The notes below the pieces were generated by a model, which had not been told where the DNA came from, did no database searches, and was given only the letters and a program-made list of their open reading frames with translations. Positions 27,070-36,403 of a stretch of 64,000 bases of DNA are shown piece after piece. The translations under genes were made by a program, and so were the position numbers. Every line of letters starts with the position of its first letter. Positions within the stretch are counted from its first letter, which is position 1. The stretch covers positions 40,156 to 104,155 of the forward strand of contig NZ_QFVR01000010.1 in NCBI RefSeq assembly GCF_003143975.1, in the 5' to 3' direction. This DNA comes from Kurthia sibirica (lineage in GTDB: Bacteria > Bacillota > Bacilli > Bacillales_A > Planococcaceae).

Positions 27070-27423
27070 TTATAAAACCTCCTTAGATGTTAACACTTTA
27101 ATGCCGCGATAAATATTCCAAATGAAGACAATACCCACGACTACAGCTGTAACAAGTAGTGTAATGATAACGCTAATTGAATAGTTTGAATTTACCATAA
27201 CATCATCAGTCTGTGCAAAGGAAGCGAAGATGGCGATAATCACAGCGATGATAATAGGTATATACATAATTAGATGGGAAAAAAAGGCTGCTTTTGCATG
27301 TTTTTTGACATCTTTTTCAGGAACAATCAACCATACGATTAATGGAAGAATAATACCGGCAAAGAAAATACTAAAATAGCATAATGAAGCAATAATACGG
27401 TTGTTTGACATAGAGCATTTCAA
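27070..27423 (-). CDS. DUF4870 (Tic20-like) membrane protein
   Basis: A 117-aa protein with three or four hydrophobic segments (about residues 10-32, 46-68 and 80-106). It carries the DUF4870 hallmark FAGIILPLIVWLI followed by KHAKAAFFSHL near residue 40. AGGAG lies 5 bases before ATG 27423; a second ATG at 27411 (MSNNRII) is also plausible and fits usual family starts. Family function is unknown. It is the first gene of a two-gene minus-strand unit. Confidence 0.88.
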   Translation of the reverse strand: MKCSMSNNRIIASLCYFSIFFAGIILPLIVWLIVPEKDVKKHAKAAFFSHLIMYIPIIIAVIIAIFASFAQTDDVMVNSNYSISVIITLLVTAVVVGIVFIWNIYRGIKVLTSKEVL

Positions 27424-27743
27424 CTCCTATTCTGATTAATAAAAGAGTAAAGCTTAATAATTCTACGGGATGAGTGTAAAAAAAGTTTCATTTTAATTGA
27501 TGGCGAAAACAAGAAGCTGTGCATGGTCAACGCTAGCTCTTGCCCTCACGATTTTATTGTAAATAGACAACAAAACTAAAAGATAAACAAAGAGTGGAAT
27601 GTGGGAAGTAGTAATGAACGGTTCGTAAGTGTGATTCTTTAATGCGTAATTAAGTGCCAAAATCGACTGTTTTTAAGCAATGTTACTAAAAGCGGTATAA
27701 GAAAAAGTATTACGCTAAGGAAGTAACTAGTTGAAAAGGGTTG
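27424..27743. other. Spacer without recognisable gene
   Basis: I find no ORF with a ribosome binding site and no hairpin of note here. The thiT promoter lies at its right end. Confidence 0.4.
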
Positions 27744-27772
27744 TTGAATTGCTGACACATATCTATTACAAT
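27744..27772 (+). promoter_or_regulatory. Sigma-A promoter of the thiT riboswitch transcript
   Basis: TTGAAT at 27744-27749 and TACAAT at 27767-27772 are separated by exactly 17 bases. Transcription would start near 27779, just before the TPP aptamer. Confidence 0.7.
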
Positions 27773-27805
27773 GGAATTGTTCCATAAAAAAATAATGATG
27801 TACAA

Positions 27806-27894
27806 CCACAAGGGGAGCCGATGAGCGGCTGAGAGTGAATAGTTACTATTCTTACCCTTTGAACCTGTAAGTTAATACTTACGTAGGAATGTGG
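27806..27894 (+). ncRNA. TPP riboswitch (THI element)
   Basis: Closing stem CCACA/TGTGG encloses the conserved THI-box blocks GGGGAGC, CGGCTGAGAG, ACCCTTTGAACCTG, GTTAATAC and CGTAGGAA in order. It binds thiamine pyrophosphate and, with the following terminator, should switch off thiT when TPP is plentiful. Confidence 0.97.
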
Positions 27895-27912
27895 ATAGAA
27901 ACCGACATATTA

Positions 27913-27951
27913 CGATGTTAGGGGCTCTGTCCTTAATATCGTTTTTTTTAT
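27913..27951 (+). terminator. Riboswitch expression-platform terminator
   Basis: An 11-bp stem with three G-U/T-G pairs allowed (27913-27923 with 27931-27941) is followed by eight T. It lies 19 bases after the aptamer and before thiT, so control is by transcription attenuation. Confidence 0.85.
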
Positions 27952-28003
27952 CTAGATTACCACAGGAATTGTGCGCTAACATCAGATCTGGGAGGATCCG
28001 ACG

Positions 28004-28561
28004 ATGAATCACAAAAGATTAGTTATGATGATTGAAATAGCTGTTTTTGCAGCTATCGCTGTACTTTTAGATAATTTAGTACTGTTTAAAATGCCACAAG
28101 GTGGCTCAGTAAGCTTAGCAATGTTACCTATAGTATTGATGGCTTTACGTTGGGGAACGTTGCAGGGAATGATTACAGGCTTCTTAGTAGGTCTTTTACA
28201 AATCGCCTTCGGTCCAACAATTTTTTCTCCCTTACAAGGTTTTATCGATTACTTCCTAGCCTTTACCGTAGTAGGTCTAGCTGGTGTTGTAAGAGGGCGT
28301 GTGATTAGTGCGTCCGTTAAAAAATCATCAAGTAAGATGCTTATGTGGATTTTAGTTGGTACGGCATTGGGTGGAGTTTTACGATTTATCGCACATACTG
28401 CTGCCGGCGTCGCTTTTTTCAGCGCATATGCAGGCGAACAAAATGTGTATGTCTATTCCATTGTCTACAATGGTTCGTATATGCTACCAGCTATTATTTT
28501 GACGACAATCGTCATTTATTTATTATTTAAAGCGGCACCAAAATTATTTGTCACAAAATAG
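28004..28561 (+). CDS. thiT: Thiamine-specific ECF transporter substrate-binding subunit ThiT
   Basis: A 185-aa S component with about six membrane helices. It starts KRLVMMIEIAVFAAIAVLLD, has GGSVSLAMLPIVLMALRWG after the first loop, and a C-terminal stretch containing YNGSYMLPAI, all typical of ThiT (YuaJ). It binds thiamine and works with the shared EcfAA'T module, which is not in the window. Control by the upstream TPP riboswitch agrees with the assignment. GGGAGGA precedes the ATG. Confidence 0.95.
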   Translation: MNHKRLVMMIEIAVFAAIAVLLDNLVLFKMPQGGSVSLAMLPIVLMALRWGTLQGMITGFLVGLLQIAFGPTIFSPLQGFIDYFLAFTVVGLAGVVRGRVISASVKKSSSKMLMWILVGTALGGVLRFIAHTAAGVAFFSAYAGEQNVYVYSIVYNGSYMLPAIILTTIVIYLLFKAAPKLFVTK

Positions 28562-28572
28562 TGATTGCTATC

Positions 28573-28619
28573 AAACCTATATTAAAGACGATATGAAAAG
28601 TCTTTCGTATAGGTTTTTC
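28573..28619 (+). terminator. Terminator of thiT
   Basis: Outer stem AAACCTATA (28573-28581) with TATAGGTTT (28608-28616), inner stem AAAGAC/GTCTTT, then T's. Confidence 0.8.
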
Positions 28620-28717
28620 TTATTAAAATAGTTTTAGCAGGACAAAATTGGGCTATATACTCCAGTGAATTGTAAAAGCTATGCAACAGGGCGAAATGAT
28701 TTTTTACGTTGGAATGA

Positions 28718-29527
<810 letters not shown>

Positions 29528-29537
29528 TTGATACGAA

Positions 29538-29576
29538 GAAAAGCCTCGAATGTTTAATCATTCGAGGCTTTTTATT
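29538..29576. terminator. Bidirectional terminator between map and the membrane protein gene
   Basis: A perfect 12-13 bp stem (AAAGCCTCGAATG ending at 29552 and its complement from 29559) with A-rich and T-rich flanks lies between convergent genes. Confidence 0.88.
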
Positions 29577-29578
29577 TA

Positions 29579-30304
29579 TTAGTTTGATTTACGCATAAAT
29601 ATAATTCCAACTGCGAGTACACCACTTAAAAATAGTGCAGCCGTAGTAACGAGCAACTCTTCAAAATTATTGTGGAATGCTACACCAATATATGCCCAGA
29701 TCAAGACAAAGGGCACAGCAGGGTCATGGTGGTGGAAGCGAAGATGGAGTGCAACTGCTACGAATACTGTTAGCAGAATAACCGCCCATAGCGGTTGACT
29801 TAAGCCCATGCCACTCCAACTATAATAGACAATAATAATAGCAATATTGAGCATAATTGTGACAATCACCCATGATAAGAGCAGGGAAATGGGTAACCGA
29901 TTTTGCCAAGTATTGCTTACGGGCATTGTTAAATACATAATAGCTAAAAAACCAGCAGAAAGTAAGAGTGCGATTAAAGAGATGATAAAGCTCTCTTGGT
30001 GCCAGTAATAGATCCAAATAATGTGGAATACCATACTTAGTGTGAAAGAAATAGCTTGTAGTTGTGTAATTTTAAGGGAATTACTACGAACCATTTGCCA
30101 TTGTTTGTAAATCCAATATAGAATAGACATGTAGATTACGACTAAAATGATATAAACATATTTAGATGGAAATACTAAAATTGTATATCGATCTGAAATG
30201 CCACTTAAAGTATGCCCGTTATTAGGAAGGATATTAGCAAATAAGCTAGCAAACAACATGATGGTAAAGCTGATTGCTATCATTGTTAATTTTGCCAAAT
30301 ACAT
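29579..30304 (-). CDS. Multi-pass membrane protein, TspO/MBR-related
   Basis: A 241-aa protein with about seven hydrophobic segments. The N-terminal third (NILPNNGHTLSGISDRYTIL then VFPSKYVYIILVVIYMSILYW) resembles the long, seven-helix relatives of tryptophan-rich TspO/MBR proteins. The TspO ligand motif is not clear, so I only claim kinship. It is monocistronic, with GAGGAGT before the ATG. Function is unknown. Confidence 0.75.
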   Translation of the reverse strand: MYLAKLTMIAISFTIMLFASLFANILPNNGHTLSGISDRYTILVFPSKYVYIILVVIYMSILYWIYKQWQMVRSNSLKITQLQAISFTLSMVFHIIWIYYWHQESFIISLIALLLSAGFLAIMYLTMPVSNTWQNRLPISLLLSWVIVTIMLNIAIIIVYYSWSGMGLSQPLWAVILLTVFVAVALHLRFHHHDPAVPFVLIWAYIGVAFHNNFEELLVTTAALFLSGVLAVGIIFMRKSN

Positions 30305-30442
30305 CTACTCCTCTTAACATAATAAGTTCTGTTTCAAAAACACTAGTTATAATTATACCCTTGATCTGCAAGAACAACAATTTGCAATTTAGTGAACATT
30401 TTAGAGAAAAAGGGTATATAAAATAAAAAAGGAGTGTGTGAA

Positions 30443-31216
30443 ATGAACAAAAAACTTGAAAATTTGAAAATGGATAAAAAGTTAGATGAAAAAGTCTCGT
30501 ACAAAAAAGAATTAAAAAAATTACAATTAAAAATGGTTAATATCCAACAATTTTTATTTCATCACAATATTGGACTCATTATTGGTTTTGAAGGTATGGA
30601 TGCAGCAGGTAAGGGAGGAGCGATTAAACGTTTGACGCAAAGAGTCGATCCCCGTGGACTAGTCGTACATCCGATTGCCGCGCCAAGGCCCCATGAATTA
30701 CGCCATAATCATCTTCAACGCTTTTGGCGTAAATTACCAGCAAAGGGGAGCATCGGTATTTTTGATCGCACATGGTATGGACGTGTACTCGTAGAGCGTA
30801 TCGAAGAATTTGCAACAGAAGCGGAGTGGCAAAGAGCGTATAAAGAAATCAATGAATTTGAAAAGGTTTTAACAGATGATAATTTTATCATGTTGAAATT
30901 TTGGATTCATATTTCTGCAGATGAGCAATTAGAACGCTTTAAATTACGTCAACAGGATCCGTATAAACATTGGAAATTAACGGATGAAGATTGGCGTAAT
31001 CGTGAAAAATGGCCAGCATATGTACAAGCTGCAAATGATATGTTCGCTAAAACCGATATGAAAAATGCCCCATGGATCCTAATAGAAGGTAATGATAAAA
31101 AATACGCTCGTCTACAAGTTTTAAAAGAGATTATTAAACATTGTGAGCAGGAAGTGGCGAAAAAAGGTTTAAAAATTACAGATCCAGCAGAGTTGCTGAT
31201 AAAAGTACAATCGTAA
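30443..31216 (+). CDS. Polyphosphate kinase 2 family protein
   Basis: A 257-aa P-loop kinase of the PPK2 family, which uses polyphosphate to phosphorylate nucleoside mono- or diphosphates. Walker A is GFEGMDAAGKGGAIKRL, Walker B region is IGIFDRTWYGRVLVERIE, and the lid motif is RFKLRQQDPYKHWKLT; this is a one-domain short PPK2. ATG 30443 is preferred over GTG 30434, which overlaps the AAGGAG site. A GNAT gene follows after 18 bases in a probable operon. Confidence 0.92.
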   Translation: MNKKLENLKMDKKLDEKVSYKKELKKLQLKMVNIQQFLFHHNIGLIIGFEGMDAAGKGGAIKRLTQRVDPRGLVVHPIAAPRPHELRHNHLQRFWRKLPAKGSIGIFDRTWYGRVLVERIEEFATEAEWQRAYKEINEFEKVLTDDNFIMLKFWIHISADEQLERFKLRQQDPYKHWKLTDEDWRNREKWPAYVQAANDMFAKTDMKNAPWILIEGNDKKYARLQVLKEIIKHCEQEVAKKGLKITDPAELLIKVQS

Positions 31217-31234
31217 TAGGGTGGAGGAGCGCGG

Positions 31235-31780
31235 ATGGTTTACGTTGAAAGTGACAGATGCAAACTGCGAACATTGGTCGAATCAGATGTTGAAAGCTTG
31301 ACTAGTTTAGTTGCGCGCAATAAAAAGTATTGGTCCATTCATGAACCATTGCATGCTAATGAGTATTATACGAATAAAACCCAGCTGAAAAGAATTATTG
31401 ATGCTAGTAGACAGCTGGGCATGAGCAGAGAATATAGTTTTGGTATTTTTTTGAAAGATACCGGTGAGTTAATTGGTCATATTTCATTGTACTCCATTAA
31501 GCGCTTACCATTTTCAAGCGCTTTTATTGGTTACTCAATGGATGAAAAGTATACGGGTCAAGGCTTTGCAACAGAGGTTGTGAAGCGAGTGACACAATTT
31601 GGTTTCGAAGAATTGGCGATACATCGTATAGAAGCCTATGTATCACCAGCAAATGAGGGTTCCGTTAAGGTGCTAGAAAAAGCAGGCTATGATCGAGAAG
31701 GTCTGCTCAAGCAATTGCTATACATAAATGGCGATTGGGTGGATCATTATTTATATGCTTTAATTGATCCAAAGTATTGA
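31235..31780 (+). CDS. GNAT-family N-acetyltransferase, RimJ/RimL type
   Basis: A 181-aa acetyltransferase. It has LRTLVESDVESLTSLV at the N terminus, the acetyl-CoA loop region YTGQGFATEVVKRV and the ending HRIEAYVSPANEGSVKVLEKAGY, which is standard for the RimJ/RimL subgroup acting on protein N-termini or amino sugars. It is co-directional with and close to the PPK2 gene. The substrate is unknown. Confidence 0.92.
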   Translation: MVYVESDRCKLRTLVESDVESLTSLVARNKKYWSIHEPLHANEYYTNKTQLKRIIDASRQLGMSREYSFGIFLKDTGELIGHISLYSIKRLPFSSAFIGYSMDEKYTGQGFATEVVKRVTQFGFEELAIHRIEAYVSPANEGSVKVLEKAGYDREGLLKQLLYINGDWVDHYLYALIDPKY

Positions 31781-31881
31781 AAGGGCAAGGCTCCATGGAG
31801 AAAATGGAGAGTGAAATTACTAAGATTCATCTTGGATGACTAACAGACTAGATGACGGAGTGAATAGACAATACAGCAATT

Positions 31882-31930
31882 AAAATACCTCTGTTGGCGC
31901 ATACGCATCAACGGAGGTATTTTAATTTAT
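31882..31930 (+). terminator. Terminator of the PPK2-GNAT unit
   Basis: A perfect 15-bp stem (31882-31896 with 31909-31923), AAAATACCTCTGTTG on the left, followed by T-rich sequence. Confidence 0.85.
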
Positions 31931-31962
31931 AAAAAAAACTGCGAGTAAGCTCGCAGTTTTAT
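31931..31962. terminator. Terminator of the carbonic anhydrase gene
   Basis: AAAACTGCGAG (31935-31945) and its complement (31950-31960) close a 4-base loop. On the minus strand it ends in a run of T. Confidence 0.88.
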
Positions 31963-31965
31963 ATA

Positions 31966-32535
31966 TTAGTGTGATGCGATTGAATAACCGTTCGTAACCA
32001 CTGTTAGTTTACCAGTAGTTGGATCAATCGTTAATCCGTGTACAGGAATCGTCTTAGCAATCAATGGATGATCACGGACAACATTAACGGAGCGAAGAAC
32101 TTCATCTTCAAGATTGTTAAATCCTTTTAGCCAATCTTTTAAATCAATGCCAGTATGCTCTAAAGTATTGATCGTTTCTTGTGAAATACCATGGTCTTTC
32201 ATCGAGTCGATTACTTTGTTTGGATCCATAGAGTTCATACCACAGTTCAAATGGCCAATAACAAGTACTTCTTCAGCTTTTAATGCGTAAACAGCCACTA
32301 AAATACTTCTCATAATACTACCGTATGGATTATTGATTTGTGCACCAGCAGTTTTAATCATTTTCGCATCACCATTTTTAATATTGATGGCTTTTTGTAA
32401 CAGTTCAATTAGGCGAGCATCCATGCATGTAATAATGGCTAACTTCTTGCTCGGTACCCCATCCGATACATAAGGAATATAATCCTTATTCTCAACAAAT
32501 TTTTCATTAAAAGCTAAAATTTCATCTAATTTCAT
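31966..32535 (-). CDS. Beta-carbonic anhydrase
   Basis: A 189-aa zinc enzyme interconverting CO2 and bicarbonate. Zinc ligands are Cys37 and the Asp39/Arg41 pair in TCMDAR, then His95 and Cys98 in GHLNCGM. The start is ATG 32535, with AGGAGGGG upstream; the longer frame begins inside that site. It resembles the YvdA type of Bacillus. The gene follows mreBH on the same strand with 85 bases between and no clear terminator, so partial co-transcription is possible. Confidence 0.93.
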   Translation of the reverse strand: MKLDEILAFNEKFVENKDYIPYVSDGVPSKKLAIITCMDARLIELLQKAINIKNGDAKMIKTAGAQINNPYGSIMRSILVAVYALKAEEVLVIGHLNCGMNSMDPNKVIDSMKDHGISQETINTLEHTGIDLKDWLKGFNNLEDEVLRSVNVVRDHPLIAKTIPVHGLTIDPTTGKLTVVTNGYSIASH

Positions 32536-32620
32536 ATTTAATTTCCCCTCCTGTAACAATTTTATTTTAACGAAAGTTGTACAAAAAGAAAATGGAAATT
32601 GTAAAAATGCGAGAATTAGC

Positions 32621-33616
32621 CTATTTTCTTAGCAAATGAAGTGTATCAAGAGAAACTCCTGTACCAATTACAACTGATTCAAGTGGAGATGGCGCTAAGT
32701 GAACAGGAATTAGTAACTCATTTGATAACCATTCAGCAAGACCGTGAATTAGTGAAGTACCACCAGTTAAAACGATACCGCGTTCTACAATATCACCGGC
32801 AAGTTCAGGTGGACAGATTTCTAATGTACGACGAATAACTTCTAAAATAGCTTGGAAGGTTTCTGATAAGCAATCTTGTAATTGCATTGAATCGATGGTA
32901 ATCGCACGTGGAAGGCCTGTTACGATATCACGACCAGTAACTTGAAGTTCCATAAGAGCATGTTCAATTGGCGCATTTAAAATAGAAGTTTTAATTTCTT
33001 CAGCTGTACGGTCACCAATTAAAATACTATGTTCTTTACGTAAGTAATGGACAATGTCTTCATTGATGCGATTGCCACCAATTTTAACAGCATTCGTACA
33101 AACAACACCGCCAAGAGAAATAATACCGACTTCAGTAGTACCGCCGCCTAAATCTACGATAGCACTTGCAGTTGGATCACTAACTGGTAGTTCAGCACCG
33201 ATTGCAGCAGCGATTGATTCTTCGATTAAAAAGACTTCGCGTGCACCACATTGACGAACTGAATCTTGAATAGCAAGACGTTCAACAGAAGTTGCTCCAG
33301 ATGGTGTACAAATAACGACATTTGGTTTTTTAAAACCACCAACGCCTTTGAAAGCTTTGTCTAAAACATGTTTAAGTAATTTAGTTGTCATATCAAAATC
33401 AGCGATGACACCATCTTTAAGTGGAGATACGACTGTGATAGAGGCAGGTGTTTTTCCTAGCATTGCCTTCGCTTCATGACCAATTGCCAATACTTCTTTT
33501 GTTTTTGTATTTACTGCGATAATAGAAGGTTCATTTAAAATAATACCTTTATTTTTTGTGTATACTAATGTGTTTGCAGTACCTAAGTCGATACCGATTG
33601 ATGATGAAGAAAACAT
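32621..33616 (-). CDS. mreBH: MreB-family actin-like protein, MreBH type
   Basis: A 331-aa bacterial actin with the phosphate-1 motif [12 protein letters not shown], the family pattern [13 protein letters not shown], phosphate-2 [10 protein letters not shown] and adenosine motif [11 protein letters not shown]. It stands alone, without mreC or mreD, and lacks the N-terminal length of Mbl, which together favour MreBH, linked in Bacillus to LytE-dependent wall synthesis. ATG 33616 has GGAGG nine bases upstream; the TTG at 33622 is too close to it. Confidence 0.9.
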   Translation of the reverse strand: MFSSSSIGIDLGTANTLVYTKNKGIILNEPSIIAVNTKTKEVLAIGHEAKAMLGKTPASITVVSPLKDGVIADFDMTTKLLKHVLDKAFKGVGGFKKPNVVICTPSGATSVERLAIQDSVRQCGAREVFLIEESIAAAIGAELPVSDPTASAIVDLGGGTTEVGIISLGGVVCTNAVKIGGNRINEDIVHYLRKEHSILIGDRTAEEIKTSILNAPIEHALMELQVTGRDIVTGLPRAITIDSMQLQDCLSETFQAILEVIRRTLEICPPELAGDIVERGIVLTGGTSLIHGLAEWLSNELLIPVHLAPSPLESVVIGTGVSLDTLHLLRK

Positions 33617-33769
33617 CTTCAAATTCCTCCCTTATTCGAGCTTGTCTATAGTTTCAGCCATTTTAATAGCAAAGTTATCATCTAGTTAGTATATAGCAAT
33701 AAATAACGAAAAGGTATGTAAAATATTCCCACGTTACAAATATAACATCGTTCTCTATGTGAAAAGAAA

Positions 33770-33800
33770 GAAAGAAATGACTATAGTAGACATTTCTTTC
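33770..33800. terminator. Near-perfect palindrome, possible terminator
   Basis: GAAAGAAATG (33770-33779) and CATTTCTTTC (33791-33800) with inner CTA/TAG pairing. The minus strand continues T-rich. It could back up the terminator of the small ORF at 33894. Confidence 0.5.
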
Positions 33801-33855
33801 ATTGTAAAAAACCATTTTATTACGAAAAGATGACAATATTTACTTTGAAATTTAA

Positions 33856-33892
33856 AAAAGCAACGCCTCTATGACAGAGTACGTCGCTTTTA
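33856..33892 (-). terminator. Terminator of the 46-aa membrane protein gene
   Basis: AAAAGC-ACG pairs with CGT-GCTTTT (one internal mismatch) with an inner CTCT/AGAG stem. On the minus strand the stem is followed by a T run. Confidence 0.6.
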
Positions 33893-33893
33893 A

Positions 33894-34034
33894 TTAAAAT
33901 TTGGTAGTTGGTTTTGGATCGACGATCTCTGCTTGAGATGAATCAAGCCCAGCGCGTAAATAATGTACAAATAATGCACCTACTGCTAGTATCCCAGCGG
34001 AGTAGCCTAAAACGGTTGCGATATATAAGCCCAT
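33894..34034 (-). CDS. 46-aa single-pass membrane protein
   Basis: A minus-strand ORF starting MGLYIATVLGYSAGILAVGA. One hydrophobic helix (about residues 3-24) is followed by a short polar tail ending DPKPTTKF. GGAGGGA lies eight bases before the ATG and a hairpin terminator follows the stop, so it is a self-contained small gene. The family is not recognised. Confidence 0.65.
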   Translation of the reverse strand: MGLYIATVLGYSAGILAVGALFVHYLRAGLDSSQAEIVDPKPTTKF

Positions 34035-34156
34035 TGTATAAATCCCTCCTTACCAATAATCAAATCCTATTCTAAAGTATACATGAAACAAATAAGGAAA
34101 TTAAGTGTAAATATAGAATTTATTTGGATATTATTGAAAGATACGCAATAATAAAA

Positions 34157-35389
34157 TTAAAATGCCCAATTACCATCGCGGAAAACAGCTACTGAAGTCC
34201 CGTCTTGTGTAATGCCATCAATATTCATATATGCGGAACCAATCATAAAATCAACATGTGTCAAACTACGATTCAAGCCAGCAGCAGCTAATTGATCTGC
34301 GGTCATCGATGTCCCATCTTTAACACAAAATGCGTAGGCGCTACCAATGGCTAAGTGATTGGATGCGTTCTCATCAAATAATGTATTGTAATATAGCAGG
34401 CCGGAATCAGAAATAGGAGAATGATGTGGCACTAAGGCAACTTCTCCAAGATAATGAGAACCCTCATCTGTAGCAATCAGATTTTTCAAAATTTCTTCTC
34501 CTTGTGAAGCTTCAACGCCAGTAATGCGCCCTTTTTCAAAAGTGATTTTAAACTGATCGATAATATTCCCACTATAACTCAGTGGTTTTGTACTACTAAC
34601 ATACCCATCCACTCCATCTTTAAACGGTGCTGTGAATACTTCCTCCGTTGGAATATTAGCCATGAAGTCAAATCCATCAGCATTTTTACTTCCGCCGCCA
34701 CTCCAAATATGATTTTGTGGTAATTCAATCATTAAGTCGGTTCCTGGAGCGGTATAGTGCAGTTTATGAAAATTCTTTTCATTGAGTTCAGCCACTTTTG
34801 CACTTAGCAAGGCATCATGTTTGTGCCAAGCTTCAATCGGATTATCTACATCTGCACGTGTTGCGGCAAAAATAGCCTGCCATAGTGCAGGGACTTGCTC
34901 ATGTTCAGCTAAGTGGCTAAACATCGTAGCAGCCCAATCTTTTGACGGAGCAGCCATGACTGTCCAGCTAATCTTATTGGCTTGTGCATATGAACGATAA
35001 ATGGCCATACCAATGCCAGCAGATTTTTGAGCAGCGATTAATTTAGCATGATCCACACCTTTTAATAGATCTGGACTAGAAGATTTGACTTTAATAAATG
35101 CACAACCCTCTTCAGCTAACCATTCACGTTGCAAACTTTGCCATACAGGGAATTGTTCAAAAGCATCCAGTGGTGCATGGTCATAGTGAAGGCGCGTAAT
35201 AACATCATCTTCATAGTTGATGAAGACTTCTTTCGCACCTGCTTCATAAGCTTTTTTAGTAATTAATTGAGCCAATTCAATATTTTTAACGGTAATATCG
35301 ACGTATAAATACTGCCCTTTTTGTAAATTAGCACCTACTTTGATAGCTAACTCAGCATAGTTTTCTAACTTTTGTTGGAAATTTATCAT
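34157..35389 (-). CDS. ampS: M29-family metallo-aminopeptidase (AmpS type, copy 2)
   Basis: A 410-aa paralogue of the gene at 20724-21953. The same blocks are present: LHYTAPGTDLMIELP, NIPTEEVFTAP, KGRITGVEAS, GEVALVPHHSPIS and LFDENASNHLAIG, with the end HVDFMIGS. One metal-region difference is His-His-Ser-Pro here against His-Glu-Ser-Pro in copy 1. It is monocistronic, with AAGGGATGGG before the ATG. The duplicates probably differ in regulation or peptide preference. Confidence 0.95.
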   Translation of the reverse strand: MINFQQKLENYAELAIKVGANLQKGQYLYVDITVKNIELAQLITKKAYEAGAKEVFINYEDDVITRLHYDHAPLDAFEQFPVWQSLQREWLAEEGCAFIKVKSSSPDLLKGVDHAKLIAAQKSAGIGMAIYRSYAQANKISWTVMAAPSKDWAATMFSHLAEHEQVPALWQAIFAATRADVDNPIEAWHKHDALLSAKVAELNEKNFHKLHYTAPGTDLMIELPQNHIWSGGGSKNADGFDFMANIPTEEVFTAPFKDGVDGYVSSTKPLSYSGNIIDQFKITFEKGRITGVEASQGEEILKNLIATDEGSHYLGEVALVPHHSPISDSGLLYYNTLFDENASNHLAIGSAYAFCVKDGTSMTADQLAAAGLNRSLTHVDFMIGSAYMNIDGITQDGTSVAVFRDGNWAF

Positions 35390-35540
35390 ACAATCCCATC
35401 CCTTTTACTATATAATTTACATGCAACTATTATTCTATACATTTCGTGGCACGAATCAAGTTTTACTGCTCAACTATGGATAAGTTGTGCTTTTTTTACG
35501 AAAAACCTTGAAATATCCAATGATTGTAGTAGTTGTATAT

Positions 35541-35566
35541 TAAGATTTTAAAAAATATACCGAAAT
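35541..35566 (+). promoter_or_regulatory. Possible sigma-D promoter of motAB
   Basis: TAAG at 35541-35544 and ACCGAAAT at 35559-35566 are 14 bases apart, close to the sigma-D pattern TAAA-N15-GCCGATAT (six of eight in the -10). MotAB are sigma-D genes in B. subtilis. Confidence 0.5.
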
Positions 35567-35599
35567 ATAAATAAGAATGACGACTTTGGAGGTTCTAAA

Positions 35600-36403
35600 A
35601 TGGATATATCATCAGTTGTAGGTATTGTGCTTGGTTTCATAGCACTCCTAGTAGGGATGTTCTTTAAAGGTGTCACACCAGATGCCTTACTAAATCCAGC
35701 AGCACTTTTTATCATTATACTTGGAACGATTGCAACAGTAACAATTGCGTTCCCGATGAGCGAGTTAAAAAGAGTGCCAAAACTATTAGGAATATTATTT
35801 AAAGAAAAAAAGTTAGTAAATGATTTAGAAATTATCAAACTATTTTCAAGCTGGGCAGACCTTGCTCGTCGTGAAGGTTTATTAGCACTTGAAAGTAAGG
35901 TTGATGAGGTAGATGATCAATTTCTTAAAAATGGTTTAACACTTGCAATTGATGGCCAAAATGCCGACTATATTCGAGATGTTTTGACCGAAGAAGTAGA
36001 ATCTATGGAAGAACGACATGCTGGCGGTGCCGCAATTTTCACACAAGCAGGTACATACGCACCAACTCTTGGTGTATTAGGAGCCGTTATCGGTTTGATC
36101 GCTGCCTTAAAACAATTAGATGATGTTGAAGCACTTGGCCATGCGATTTCCGCAGCCTTTGTTGCGACACTACTAGGTATCTTTACGGGGTATGTATTAT
36201 GGCATCCGTTTGCCAATAAATTAAAACGTAAATCAGCAATTGAAGTAAAACAAAAAATGATGATTATTGAAGGCATCCTGTCAGTACTAGAAGGGGAGGC
36301 TCCTCGCGTAATTGAACAGAAGCTAGCATCATACTTACCAAAAAGTGAACGTGCTAAAATAATCGATGAAAGCGGGGCGGACGGCCTTGGCAAAGAGAGC
36401 TAA
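35600..36403 (+). CDS. motA: Flagellar motor stator protein MotA
   Basis: A 267-aa stator subunit with four membrane helices. The N-terminal helix is SSVVGIVLGFIALLVGMFF and the third and fourth helices carry APTLGVLGAVIGLIAAL and ISAAFVATLLGIFTGYVLW. The cytoplasmic loop between helices 2 and 3 has the charged residues (for example DLARREGLLALE) that contact FliG. TTTGGAGG precedes the ATG. Its end overlaps motB, and the two form the proton- or sodium-conducting stator. Confidence 0.97.
   Translation: MDISSVVGIVLGFIALLVGMFFKGVTPDALLNPAALFIIILGTIATVTIAFPMSELKRVPKLLGILFKEKKLVNDLEIIKLFSSWADLARREGLLALESKVDEVDDQFLKNGLTLAIDGQNADYIRDVLTEEVESMEERHAGGAAIFTQAGTYAPTLGVLGAVIGLIAALKQLDDVEALGHAISAAFVATLLGIFTGYVLWHPFANKLKRKSAIEVKQKMMIIEGILSVLEGEAPRVIEQKLASYLPKSERAKIIDESGADGLGKES

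Noticed and set aside
35968..36393. 141-aa open frame antisense to motA
   Set aside because: It mirrors a conserved gene and has no start signal; shadow frame.
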